64,000 nucleotides of DNA from Flavobacteriales bacterium (GTDB lineage: Bacteria > Bacteroidota > Bacteroidia > Flavobacteriales_F > PHOS-HE28): NCBI GenBank assembly GCA_016718655.1, contig JADKCV010000031.1:1-64000 (forward strand), written 5' to 3'. Shown here in pieces: positions 47,101 through 55,178 of the stretch; positions within the stretch are counted from its first letter, which is position 1; each line of letters opens with the position of its first letter. Under the pieces are notes generated by a model that was given only the letters and a program-made list of their open reading frames with translations, was not told the origin of the DNA and made no database searches. The position numbers and the translations under genes were made by a program.

Positions 47101-47352
47101 ATGTTCCTTTCGATCCTCCTGCAAGCCGCCGCCGAGAACGCCCACTTCGGTTTCGCCGCCATCGGCGCTGGTATCGCTGCCCTCGCTGCCGGTATCGGCA
47201 TCGGTCGTATCGGTGGTGATGCCATGCAGGCCATCGCCCGTCAGCCCGAGGCTACCAACGACATCCGCGCCAACATGATCCTGGCCGCCGCTCTGGTGGA
47301 AGGTGCAGCCATGTTCGGTATCGTTGTGGGCCTGCTGGCCATGGTGCTCTGA
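47101..47352 (+). CDS. atpE: ATP synthase F0 subunit c
   Basis: 83 residues forming a two-helix hairpin: glycine-rich helix 1 (AIGAGIAALAAGIGIGRIG), polar loop ARQPEA and helix 2 with the ion-carrying Glu in LVEGAAMFGIV. No Gln in helix 1 and no Ser/Thr after the Glu, so protons rather than Na+ are the expected ion. Confidence 0.96.
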   Translation: MFLSILLQAAAENAHFGFAAIGAGIAALAAGIGIGRIGGDAMQAIARQPEATNDIRANMILAAALVEGAAMFGIVVGLLAMVL

Positions 47353-47385
47353 GCACCTGCCGGTCGTAAACCCTGACCCCAAGTC

Positions 47386-47883
47386 ATGCTTATCCAATTC
47401 TCCTTCGGCCTCATCTTCTGGATGACCGTATCGTTCCTGGCGGTACTGTTCATCCTCAAGAAGTTCGCTTGGAAACCGATCCTCGGTGTCCTGAGCGAGC
47501 GCGAACGCACCATCGAGGACGCTTTGAGCGAGGCCAAGAAGGCTCGTGAAGAGATCGCTGCGATGAACGCCCGCAATGAGGACCTCATGCGCCAGGCCCG
47601 TGAAGAACGCGAAGTGCTGCTGAAGGAGGCCCGCGATATCCGTGATAAGGAGATCGGCGAAGCTAAGGCCAAGGCCAAGGCCGAGGCTGAAGCGCTACTG
47701 AGCCGCGCCCGGGTGGACATCCAGAACGAAAAGAACGCCGCCATCACCGAGATGAAGAACCAGGTGGCCGAGCTGAGCATCCTGGTGGCCGAGCAGGTCC
47801 TACGGGAGAAGCTCGCCGACAATGCCGCACAGCAATCGCTGGTGGACAAGGTGATGAACGAGGCCGAACTGCGCAAGTCATGA
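47386..47883 (+). CDS. atpF: ATP synthase F0 subunit b
   Basis: 165 residues: one N-terminal membrane helix (FGLIFWMTVSFLAVLFILKK), then a long charged coiled coil that links F0 to subunit delta. Length and heptad-like KAKAKAEAEALLSRA sequence are typical. Its stop overlaps the atpH start by four bases (ATGA). Confidence 0.95.
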   Translation: MLIQFSFGLIFWMTVSFLAVLFILKKFAWKPILGVLSERERTIEDALSEAKKAREEIAAMNARNEDLMRQAREEREVLLKEARDIRDKEIGEAKAKAKAEAEALLSRARVDIQNEKNAAITEMKNQVAELSILVAEQVLREKLADNAAQQSLVDKVMNEAELRKS

Positions 47884-48440
47884 TCGTAGCACCGGTCGCC
47901 TACCGCTATGCGCGCTCCTTGATGGAGCTTGCCCAGGAGAAGGGTGTGCTCGCCGGTGTGCATGAGGACATGCGCCTGGTGGGAAGCACCTGCGCGGCCA
48001 ACCGCGAACTGGTGGTGCTGCTCAACAGCCCGGTGGTGAAGGCCGACAAGAAGGACCGCATCCTGGAACGGGTGTTCTCCGGCAAGGTGGGACAGCTCAC
48101 CGCAACGTTCATGGGCATCCTTGTGCGCAAGGGCCGCGAACGTCTGTTGCCCGATGTGGCCCATGCGTTCAGCGAGCTCTACAAGATCAGCAAGAACATC
48201 GTCGTTGCCCACGTTTCCAGCGCCGTTCCTTTGAGCGCCGGTGCCCGCGCGAAAGTGCTGGCCATCGCTGAGAAACAGCACCCGGGCAAGTCCATCGAAT
48301 TGGTGGAGAAAGTGGACCCCGCCCTGATCGGCGGTGTGACGATCCGGATCGGCGATGAGCTGTACGATGGCACTGTGAGCCGTCGTCTGGCCGACCTGCG
48401 CCGCGAATTCTCCAAGAACCCGTACATCCCCGCGATCTAA
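47880..48440 (+). CDS. atpH: ATP synthase F1 subunit delta
   Basis: 186 residues. N-terminal helical domain (VAYRYARSLMELAQEKGV, the OSCP/delta signature) and C-terminal segment with VEKVDPALIGGVTIRIGDELYDGTV, both diagnostic. It joins the b stalk to the alpha3-beta3 head. Confidence 0.95.
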   Translation: MIVAPVAYRYARSLMELAQEKGVLAGVHEDMRLVGSTCAANRELVVLLNSPVVKADKKDRILERVFSGKVGQLTATFMGILVRKGRERLLPDVAHAFSELYKISKNIVVAHVSSAVPLSAGARAKVLAIAEKQHPGKSIELVEKVDPALIGGVTIRIGDELYDGTVSRRLADLRREFSKNPYIPAI

Positions 48441-48452
48441 CGACTTCCCGCC

Positions 48453-50033
48453 ATGGCCGAAGTGAACCCCGCCGAAGTAACGGCGATCCTCAAACAAGAA
48501 CTCGCCGGTTTCCGCAGCGAAGCCGAACTCGAAGAGGTCGGTACCGTGCTCCAGGTGGGTGACGGTATCGCCCGCATCTATGGTTTGAACAGCGTGCAAA
48601 GTGGTGAGCTCGTGGAGTTCACCAGCGGCCTGCGCGGCATCGTACTGAACCTGGAGGAGGATAACGTCGGTGTGGTGTTGCTCGGTCCCTCCGTGGGGAT
48701 CAAAGAGGGCGATACGGTGAAGCGCACCAAACGCATCGCCAGCATCAAGACCGGTGAAGGCATCGTGGGGCGTGTGGTGAACACCTTGGGTGAACCCATC
48801 GACGGCAAAGGCCCCATCGGCGGTGAACTGTTCGAAATGCCCTTGGAGCGCAAGGCCCCGGGCGTGATCTACCGCGAACCGGTGAAGGAGCCGCTCCAGA
48901 CCGGTATCAAGGCAGTGGACGCCATGATCCCCATCGGTCGTGGCCAGCGCGAATTGATCATCGGTGACCGCCAGACCGGAAAGAGCACGGTGGCCATCGA
49001 CACCATCATCAACCAGCGCGAATTCTATGAAGCCGGCCAGCCGGTGTATTGCATCTACGTGGCCATCGGCCAGAAGGGATCCACCGTGGCGGGCACGGTG
49101 AAGACCTTGGAGGAGAACGGTGCCATGGCCTACACCACGGTGGTGGCCGCGAACGCCAGCGATCCCGCCCCCATGCAGTTCTACGCTCCCTTCACCGGAG
49201 CGGCCATTGGTGAGTACTTCCGTGATACGGGTCGTCCGGCCCTGATCGTGTACGATGATCTTTCCAAGCAGGCCGTGGCCTACCGCGAGGTATCGCTGCT
49301 GTTGCGCCGTCCGCCCGGACGTGAGGCCTACCCCGGTGACGTGTTCTACCTGCACAGCCGTCTGCTGGAGCGCGCCGCCAAGGTGACCGCCGATCAGACC
49401 GTGGCCAGCCAGATGAACGACCTTCCCGAGAGCCTCAAAGGCAAGGTGAAGGGCGGTGGATCATTGACCGCTCTGCCGATCATCGAGACGCAGGCCGGTG
49501 ACGTCTCCGCCTACATCCCGACGAACGTGATCTCCATCACGGACGGTCAGATCTTCCTGGAGAGCAACCTGTTCCTGAGCGGTGTACGTCCTGCCATCAA
49601 CGTGGGTATCAGCGTGAGCCGCGTGGGTGGTAACGCACAGATCAAGTCCATGAAGAAGGTGGCCGGTACCCTGAAGCTCGACCAAGCGCAATACCGCGAA
49701 CTGGAGGCCTTCAGCAAGTTCGGTTCCGACCTGGACGCCGCCACCAAACAGGTGTTGGACAAGGGTGCGCGCAACGTGGAGATCCTGAAGCAGGGGCAGA
49801 ACAGCCCGATGCGCGTGGAGGAGCAGATCGCCATCATCTACTGCGGCACCAAGGGTCTGCTGAGCAAGATCCCTGTGCAGAACGTGAAGCAGTTCGAGGC
49901 TGAGTTCATCACCATGCTGCGCAACAAGCACAGCGATGTGCTGGCCGCCTTGAAGAAGGGTGATTACAACGACCAGATCACCGGCACGCTGGAGAAAGTG
50001 GCGGCGGACCTGGTGAAGAGCCTGGATAATTAA
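48453..50033 (+). CDS. atpA: ATP synthase F1 subunit alpha
   Basis: 526 residues. Walker A GDRQTGKS at about residues 171-178, Walker B region in [10 protein letters not shown], and the family signature segment [13 protein letters not shown]. Non-catalytic nucleotide-binding subunit of the F1 head. The catalytic beta subunit (atpD) and epsilon (atpC) are not in this window, in keeping with the split atp loci of Bacteroidota. Confidence 0.97.
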   Translation: MAEVNPAEVTAILKQELAGFRSEAELEEVGTVLQVGDGIARIYGLNSVQSGELVEFTSGLRGIVLNLEEDNVGVVLLGPSVGIKEGDTVKRTKRIASIKTGEGIVGRVVNTLGEPIDGKGPIGGELFEMPLERKAPGVIYREPVKEPLQTGIKAVDAMIPIGRGQRELIIGDRQTGKSTVAIDTIINQREFYEAGQPVYCIYVAIGQKGSTVAGTVKTLEENGAMAYTTVVAANASDPAPMQFYAPFTGAAIGEYFRDTGRPALIVYDDLSKQAVAYREVSLLLRRPPGREAYPGDVFYLHSRLLERAAKVTADQTVASQMNDLPESLKGKVKGGGSLTALPIIETQAGDVSAYIPTNVISITDGQIFLESNLFLSGVRPAINVGISVSRVGGNAQIKSMKKVAGTLKLDQAQYRELEAFSKFGSDLDAATKQVLDKGARNVEILKQGQNSPMRVEEQIAIIYCGTKGLLSKIPVQNVKQFEAEFITMLRNKHSDVLAALKKGDYNDQITGTLEKVAADLVKSLDN

Positions 50034-50044
50034 TAGTGGAACAC

Positions 50045-50076
50045 GTGTAGCGTCGACCCCCTGGGTCGGCGTACAC
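50045..50076 (+). promoter_or_regulatory. Hairpin in the atpA-atpG gap
   Basis: Inner stem 50054-50059 with 50063-50068 (six pairs, three-base loop) and outer stem 50045-50049 with 50072-50076 (five pairs), separated by a small bulge. No T run follows, so it is not a standard terminator. It may affect mRNA stability or atpG translation (inference). Confidence 0.35.
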
Positions 50077-50119
50077 GCCGCAGCAGCAGCACCCGCACAA
50101 CGCTGATAAGCACGCACGA

Positions 50120-51001
50120 ATGGGCAGCCTGAAGGAGGTACGGAACCGGATCGTCTCGGTCAACAGCACCAAGCAGATCACTGCGGCCATGAAGATGGTG
50201 AGCGCGGCCAAACTGCGCCGTGCCCAGGATGCCATCGTGCGCATGCGTCCGTATGCCGAGAAGTTGCAGCAGATCCTGAGCAACGTCAGTGCGTCCTTGG
50301 ATAGCAATGAAGGCAAGTTCAGCCAGCAGCGTGAGGTGAAGAAGGTCCTGCTCGTGCCGATCGTAAGTAACCGGGGTTTGGCCGGTGCGTTCAATACACA
50401 GGTGTTCCGACTGATGCGGAAGGCCCTATCGGAAGCCAGCACCCAAGGCGTGGAAGTGAGCATCCTGCCCATCGGGAAAAAGGCCATGGACATGTACCGC
50501 AGGAGCGGCAAGCTGGACGAGAGCCTTCCCACGGACCTCGCTGGACTGTATGAGGGCCTCAACTTCGACAAAGTGGCTCCCGTTGCGGAACTCATCATGA
50601 GCGCTTTCGTCGAGGGTCGATATGACCGCGTGGTCCTGTTCTACAACAAGTTCAAGAACGCTGCGGTCCAGATCACCACGGAGGAGCAATACCTGCCGAT
50701 CCCGCCAGCCGCTGAGAAGGTGAAGGGTGAGACTACCAAGGGCGAGCACATCATGGAGCCCGATCGCGCCACCATCGTGGAACAGATCATCCCCAAGAGC
50801 CTGAAGATCCAGCTCTACAAGGCGCTGCTGGACAGCAACGCCGCCGAGCACGGTGCCCGCATGACCGCCATGCACAAGGCCACGGACAATGCCGACTCCC
50901 TCATCAAGGAGCTGAAGCTGTCCTACAACAAGGCCCGCCAGGCCGCCATCACCGGGGAGATCCTGGAGATCGTGGGCGGTGCTGAGGCATTGAAGGGCTA
51001 G
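50120..51001 (+). CDS. atpG: ATP synthase F1 subunit gamma
   Basis: 293 residues. N-terminal helix MGSLKEVRNRIVSVNSTKQITAAMKMVSAAKLRRAQ and C-terminal helix with the signature AARMTAMHKATDNAD-like HGARMTAMHKATDNADSL; both pack as the rotor coiled coil. Preceded by an 86-base gap holding the hairpin, the longest within this operon. Confidence 0.95.
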   Translation: MGSLKEVRNRIVSVNSTKQITAAMKMVSAAKLRRAQDAIVRMRPYAEKLQQILSNVSASLDSNEGKFSQQREVKKVLLVPIVSNRGLAGAFNTQVFRLMRKALSEASTQGVEVSILPIGKKAMDMYRRSGKLDESLPTDLAGLYEGLNFDKVAPVAELIMSAFVEGRYDRVVLFYNKFKNAAVQITTEEQYLPIPPAAEKVKGETTKGEHIMEPDRATIVEQIIPKSLKIQLYKALLDSNAAEHGARMTAMHKATDNADSLIKELKLSYNKARQAAITGEILEIVGGAEALKG

Positions 51002-51064
51002 ACCCGCTTTCCTAGCGATCATGTGGCGAATAGGCCACGACCGCAACTGCGGCAAGAACGTCCC

Positions 51065-51078
51065 GTACAACGGTCCAC
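51065..51078 (+). repeat. 14-bp upstream motif, copy 1
   Basis: GTACAACGGTCCAC, 16 bases before the ATG at 51095. An identical copy lies 17 bases before the next gene's ATG. See copy 2 at 53059. Confidence 0.7.
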
Positions 51079-51094
51079 CTCAACGACCGATGAT

Positions 51095-52966
51095 ATGTGG
51101 AGATCGACCTTGCTTTGCTGTTGCATCTCGGTGAATACGCTCGCACAAACCGGTCCCGGCGGGGTAGGAAATAGCACCACCAATTTCTTATGGCTCTCAG
51201 CCGAGCATGATGTCACGGTTCCTTCCGTGGGGGTCTCCCGCTGGGGCGACCGATCGGGTAACGGGAATCACGCCCTTCAAGCCACCGCCAACCGCCAGCC
51301 CCTGCTGACCCCGGGGTCCTTCAATGGTTACCCGGCGATCACCTTCGACAACGACCCGGCAGCGGCGGACCTGCTCACCATAGCGGACAATGCCACGTTG
51401 GAAGGCATGAACGGACTCACCGGCTTCGCTGTGTTCGACCTGGCAGCAGGCACCGCATTGGCCGCACCACGCGGCATCCTCTCCAAACGGGTCGATCCGG
51501 GCGCCGCTCAGAACGCATACGCTTGGTTCCTCTGGCAGAGCGGTAGCAATCTGGCCCAACACCTTGACATCGTCGGTACCGGCAACCGGATCAGTAGCCC
51601 GGGCTCGCATGCGATCAACACCGTGTACATCAACAGCTTCACGTATCACGGGGCAACTCCCACCAATTCCCAGGACCAAGTGCTCCTCACCGGGAACACT
51701 GCCGTGGCCAACGGCGCGGAGACCAGTACCAGCATTCCCAACTACACGTCCAACTTGCACATCGGACAACTTTACGGCCATACCGGTGCTGCGGGCAATA
51801 CCACCCGTTTCAATGGCAGGATCGCGGAGATCATCCTGTTCAATACCACGCTTACCAGCGTGCCCCGCACGATCATCCATAACTACCTGGCCGCCAAGTA
51901 CGGACGCACCTTGGCTAGCCTGGACCTTTACATACAGGATGAAGAGTTGAACGGCAACTTCGACCACGATGTGGCCGGTATCGGAAGAGCCAGTTCCACG
52001 GACCTTCACGATGACGCCCAAGGAACCGGCCTACTGAGGATCAATAACCCGAGTGACCTGAACAACAACGAATACCTGGTCTGGGGACACGATAACGGTA
52101 TCCTTGGCGCTTGGGGAGTTGGCGACCGTCCCAGTGGTGTGGAAGGCAGGTGGGACCGCACGTGGCGCATCAATGAGGTGAACGCCAGCGGCACAGCGGT
52201 CAATGTGGGTGCCGTGGACATGACCTTCGACTTGAGCACGTTCGGGCCAGTGACGGCCAGTCACCTGCGCTTGCTGGTGGACAGCGACAATGATGGGAAC
52301 TTCGCAGATGAGACCCCTTTGAGTGGTGCGACCGACCTGGGTAGTGGCCGATACCGATTCTCCGGGGTCACCGCCTTGACCAATGGTGTGCGCTTCACCC
52401 TGGGTACCACCGATCTTTCGGCCACGCCCCTGCCGGTCGAACTGGTGGCGTTCAACGCCGAAGCGCTTGCCGGTTCCGTGCATCTGAACTGGACCACGGC
52501 CAGCGAACAGGACAACGCGTACTTCACGGTGGAACGCAGTACCGATCTGACGACCTGGGAAGGCACTATCGAAGTACCCGGTGCCGGGACCAGTCATCAA
52601 CCCCTATCGTACGCCGCGATCGATCGGACGCCCCATCCGGGAACGAACTATTACCGCTTGAGGCAGACGGACCACAACGGCACCACCTCCCTCAGTGACC
52701 TGCGCGCCGTGGATACCGGACATGCCGTTGAGCCCGGTTGGACCATACAGCCGATGCCCTTCGCACACGAGGCGCAGGTCATCAGTGGCAGCGGCCCCCT
52801 CTTGGAGATCGCGGTGCATACGCTATCCGGCCAACGGGTGGCACTGCCCGTGCGCATCCTGGATGGGCTCGCCTTGCTGGATACCGATGCCCTTCTCAGG
52901 GGGACCTATCTGTTGAGCGTGACCACATCGGCAGGGAGAAGCACCCGCCGCGTGGTCAAGGAATGA
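51095..52966 (+). CDS. LamG-like secreted T9SS type A cargo protein
   Basis: 623 residues: signal peptide (STLLCCCISVNTLAQ), a concanavalin/LamG-like domain (about 25-270; SRWGDRSGNGNHALQATANR, FNGRIAEIILFN), a beta-rich middle region (ELNGNFDHDVAGIGRASSTD to RFTLGTTDLS), a fibronectin-III-like module beginning PLPVELVAFNAEALAGSVHL, and a type A sorting domain ending RGTYLLSVTTSAG. ATG 51095 begins the signal peptide; the frame is open upstream from a GTG at 51023. Surface adhesin or glycan binder is the likely role (inference). Confidence 0.85.
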   Translation: MWRSTLLCCCISVNTLAQTGPGGVGNSTTNFLWLSAEHDVTVPSVGVSRWGDRSGNGNHALQATANRQPLLTPGSFNGYPAITFDNDPAAADLLTIADNATLEGMNGLTGFAVFDLAAGTALAAPRGILSKRVDPGAAQNAYAWFLWQSGSNLAQHLDIVGTGNRISSPGSHAINTVYINSFTYHGATPTNSQDQVLLTGNTAVANGAETSTSIPNYTSNLHIGQLYGHTGAAGNTTRFNGRIAEIILFNTTLTSVPRTIIHNYLAAKYGRTLASLDLYIQDEELNGNFDHDVAGIGRASSTDLHDDAQGTGLLRINNPSDLNNNEYLVWGHDNGILGAWGVGDRPSGVEGRWDRTWRINEVNASGTAVNVGAVDMTFDLSTFGPVTASHLRLLVDSDNDGNFADETPLSGATDLGSGRYRFSGVTALTNGVRFTLGTTDLSATPLPVELVAFNAEALAGSVHLNWTTASEQDNAYFTVERSTDLTTWEGTIEVPGAGTSHQPLSYAAIDRTPHPGTNYYRLRQTDHNGTTSLSDLRAVDTGHAVEPGWTIQPMPFAHEAQVISGSGPLLEIAVHTLSGQRVALPVRILDGLALLDTDALLRGTYLLSVTTSAGRSTRRVVKE

Positions 52967-53058
52967 TCGCGGCTACCCCAAGGTTGCGACCGAACGGCCA
53001 TTGTCTTCGACGAAACGGCATTCACTGTCGACGACCGGAACCAAAACGATCGGTCCAC

Positions 53059-53072
53059 GTACAACGGTCCAC
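53059..53072 (+). repeat. 14-bp upstream motif, copy 2
   Basis: Same GTACAACGGTCCAC as at 51065-51078, 17 bases before the ATG at 53090. Here the half CGGTCCAC is also present just upstream (53051-53058), making an internal direct repeat around GTACAA. Confidence 0.7.
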
Positions 53073-53089
53073 TCACAAACGAATGGACC

Positions 53090-53791
53090 ATGAACAGAAC
53101 ACTACTCGTCTTGCTTGCTGCCCCACTAATGGGCCATTTACACGCTCAGGCCGACCTGGTCGGTTTGTCGCGTGCCACCTCGACGCAGCGTTCGGCTGAA
53201 CGGATCAAGGACGAACCTGTCCTGCTGGACAGCGGGCTTCCGGTATTGGAACTTGTTTCCTTCGAAGCGGCATCCAAGGACCACAGTACTGTAGAAATAC
53301 AGTTCGCGACGGTGTCCGAGCGGGCCGAGGAGTTCTTCCACGTGGAGCGTTCCGGGGACCTGATCCACTGGGATGTGGTGGCGCAAGTGGAAGGCTCCGG
53401 TCACACGGACAGCTACACGCCCTATTCCGTGACGGACGAGGCTCCGATCAATGGGGTCTCCTACTACCGGTTGTTGGCCAAGAGCAACAGTGCATGGGAG
53501 GAGATCTCCGACCAGTTCTCCATCCGCCACGAGGGCCTTCAGGACCTCTCCATCCATAGCGATCCCCGACCCGGACGCTTCTCGGTGTTGGCCAATGGCA
53601 CCCTGAGCGACGTGACCATCACCAACAACCGCGGTCAGTTCATGACCATGGAGTTGAACATGGACGGCGATCGTGTGAACGTGAACGCTGAACTGCTCGA
53701 GAACGGGACCTATTACTTCCAAGCGATGGTGGATGGTGTCCCGGTGATGCGCCCCATTGTGATCAACAACGGTAACGTGATGGGCGGATAG
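53090..53791 (+). CDS. Small secreted protein with the same Fn3-like module, T9SS-like tail
   Basis: 233 residues: signal peptide (TLLVLLAAPLMGHLHAQ), then a module parallel to that of the previous gene (LELVSFEAASKDHSTVEIQF, FFHVERSGDLIHWDVV, GVSYYRLLAKSN) and a C-terminal stretch DLSIHSDPRPGRFSVL to GTYYFQAMVDGVPV resembling a short type A sorting domain. Probably a paralogue of the C-terminal part of its neighbour. Followed by a strong terminator. Confidence 0.8.
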   Translation: MNRTLLVLLAAPLMGHLHAQADLVGLSRATSTQRSAERIKDEPVLLDSGLPVLELVSFEAASKDHSTVEIQFATVSERAEEFFHVERSGDLIHWDVVAQVEGSGHTDSYTPYSVTDEAPINGVSYYRLLAKSNSAWEEISDQFSIRHEGLQDLSIHSDPRPGRFSVLANGTLSDVTITNNRGQFMTMELNMDGDRVNVNAELLENGTYYFQAMVDGVPVMRPIVINNGNVMGG

Positions 53792-53826
53792 CCTTCATCA
53801 CCGCTGCGATCCTTCCTCGTCCGACC

Positions 53827-53858
53827 AAAGGGCCGTCCTGCACAGGACGGCCCTTGTT
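53827..53858 (+). terminator. Rho-independent terminator
   Basis: Stem of twelve pairs (53828-53839 with 53844-53855) and a four-base loop, followed by a short T-containing tail (TTGTTCG); it ends transcription of the secreted-protein genes. Confidence 0.85.
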
Positions 53859-54175
53859 CGTTCCTTGTATACCATGGAACAAGAACAGGATCATTCCATC
53901 ATGTGGACGTGTGATCGACCCAAGGAACTCGACCCTGTGATCTTGTCAATATGGCCCGCTTCGCTCAACGTAGGATCGCCATCGCGCGAGACTTCGATCA
54001 TGCTGTGCGTTCGCATCGATGTGACCCAGGATGTCTTCGCGGTCGCTGTCAGAATAGGTGCGACACCTTTCAATGGCCTTCCTGAACGGGATGACCAAGG
54101 CCCTGGATCCCCCTGCAAGCGGGAATACAGGGCCGTGTTGGATCGCCGGAGCATATGATCGCTCCTTCACGCCGT
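53859..54175. other. Intergenic interval without a supportable gene
   Basis: 317 bases between the terminator and the porP stop. Short open frames exist on both strands (for example 53946-54170 minus) but have no family resemblance, ribosome-binding context or promoter box that I can see. Confidence 0.6.
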
Positions 54176-55174
54176 TCAGAATGTGCTGCTCTGGAGGCGA
54201 CGTTCGCGGCCCGAGTGGGTTCCGTAGTAGCTGATGGAGAATTCGAAGGCCCCGTTGCTGTTGGTGTAGCTCTTCAGCGTCGAGGTATTGATGTCGTAGC
54301 TGAAGCGGTACACCGCACTCTTGTGCTTCAAGCCCATTTGCGCTACGACCGCATCATCCAGTCGATAGGAGGCACCGCCGATCACGCTGTACATCGATCC
54401 TCCGATGTTGAACTCGGCGAGCATCCCCGCATGGATCAACTGATCATTTCCCTGACGCATGTAAACGCCTTGCGGGATCAGGATCAGCGGATCGATGACC
54501 TTGACGCGCACACCCCCGTTCACCATGTAGCGAATGTGCAACTCGCTGACCTCCGTGCGCAGGATCGATTCATCCGGCGTGGTGACGTGGAAGAGGGCGA
54601 AGTTGCCGAAGGGGTTCACCCGCTTGTTGGGGTTGATGGAGCGATAGGCCACTCCGCCGGAGATGTCGGGCATGAAGCGCGCACCACGTTGCAGGAACTC
54701 GCCCGACGGCAGGTCGCTGTTGAAGTAACCATCGTCGTACTGCGCGTCCCAGACCAACTGCTGGTCGTTCACCTTCTTGTAGATCAATCCCAAGGCCACG
54801 CCGGTGGACAGGGTGTACTTCGCCTTCGGATCGGCCACGTTGTACGACGCCGTAAGGCCGAACTGGAAGGTGTTCATGATGCCCGCCATGTTGTAGTTGT
54901 ACAGGTAGCTTCCGAATCCGAAGCGGTGCTGCACGCTCACATCATAGGCGAAGGCCGTGGTGAGGAAGCTGGTGGACAGGCTGCTCCACTGACTGCGGAC
55001 ATTGCTGCTCATGCGGAAATCGGCGTTCTCATACATACCTGTGAGCGCAGGGTTCAGTACCACTGATGCCGCATCGTACTGCGATAGTTGGCCGTCCTGG
55101 GCGTGGATCCGGCCAGCACCAACAAGGGCGATCAGGGACAGAAGGAGGTTGTTCGTCGTTCTCATGGTCCTCAT
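54176..55174 (-). CDS. PorP/SprF-family T9SS membrane protein
   Basis: 332 residues: signal peptide (LLLSLIALVGAGRIHAQ), then the PorP/SprF start QLSQYDAASVVLNPALTGMYENADFRMSSNVRSQW, and alternating beta strands of an outer-membrane barrel to the end. PorP/SprF proteins are needed to export or display particular T9SS cargo, most often with type B sorting domains, and are encoded next to that cargo. Here the ATG lies four bases after the stop of the giant type B cargo gene. A second ATG at 55165 is a possible start. Confidence 0.92.
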   Translation of the reverse strand: MRTMRTTNNLLLSLIALVGAGRIHAQDGQLSQYDAASVVLNPALTGMYENADFRMSSNVRSQWSSLSTSFLTTAFAYDVSVQHRFGFGSYLYNYNMAGIMNTFQFGLTASYNVADPKAKYTLSTGVALGLIYKKVNDQQLVWDAQYDDGYFNSDLPSGEFLQRGARFMPDISGGVAYRSINPNKRVNPFGNFALFHVTTPDESILRTEVSELHIRYMVNGGVRVKVIDPLILIPQGVYMRQGNDQLIHAGMLAEFNIGGSMYSVIGGASYRLDDAVVAQMGLKHKSAVYRFSYDINTSTLKSYTNSNGAFEFSISYYGTHSGRERRLQSSTF

Positions 55175-55178
55175 TTGC

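Noticed and set aside
45742..49355. Two very long minus-strand open frames across atpB-atpA
   Set aside because: They are antisense to the highly conserved ATP synthase genes and are products of GC-rich codon usage.
53946..54170. Small minus-strand gene between the terminator and porP
   Set aside because: No family resemblance, no promoter box and an equally long frame on the other strand; not distinguishable from chance.
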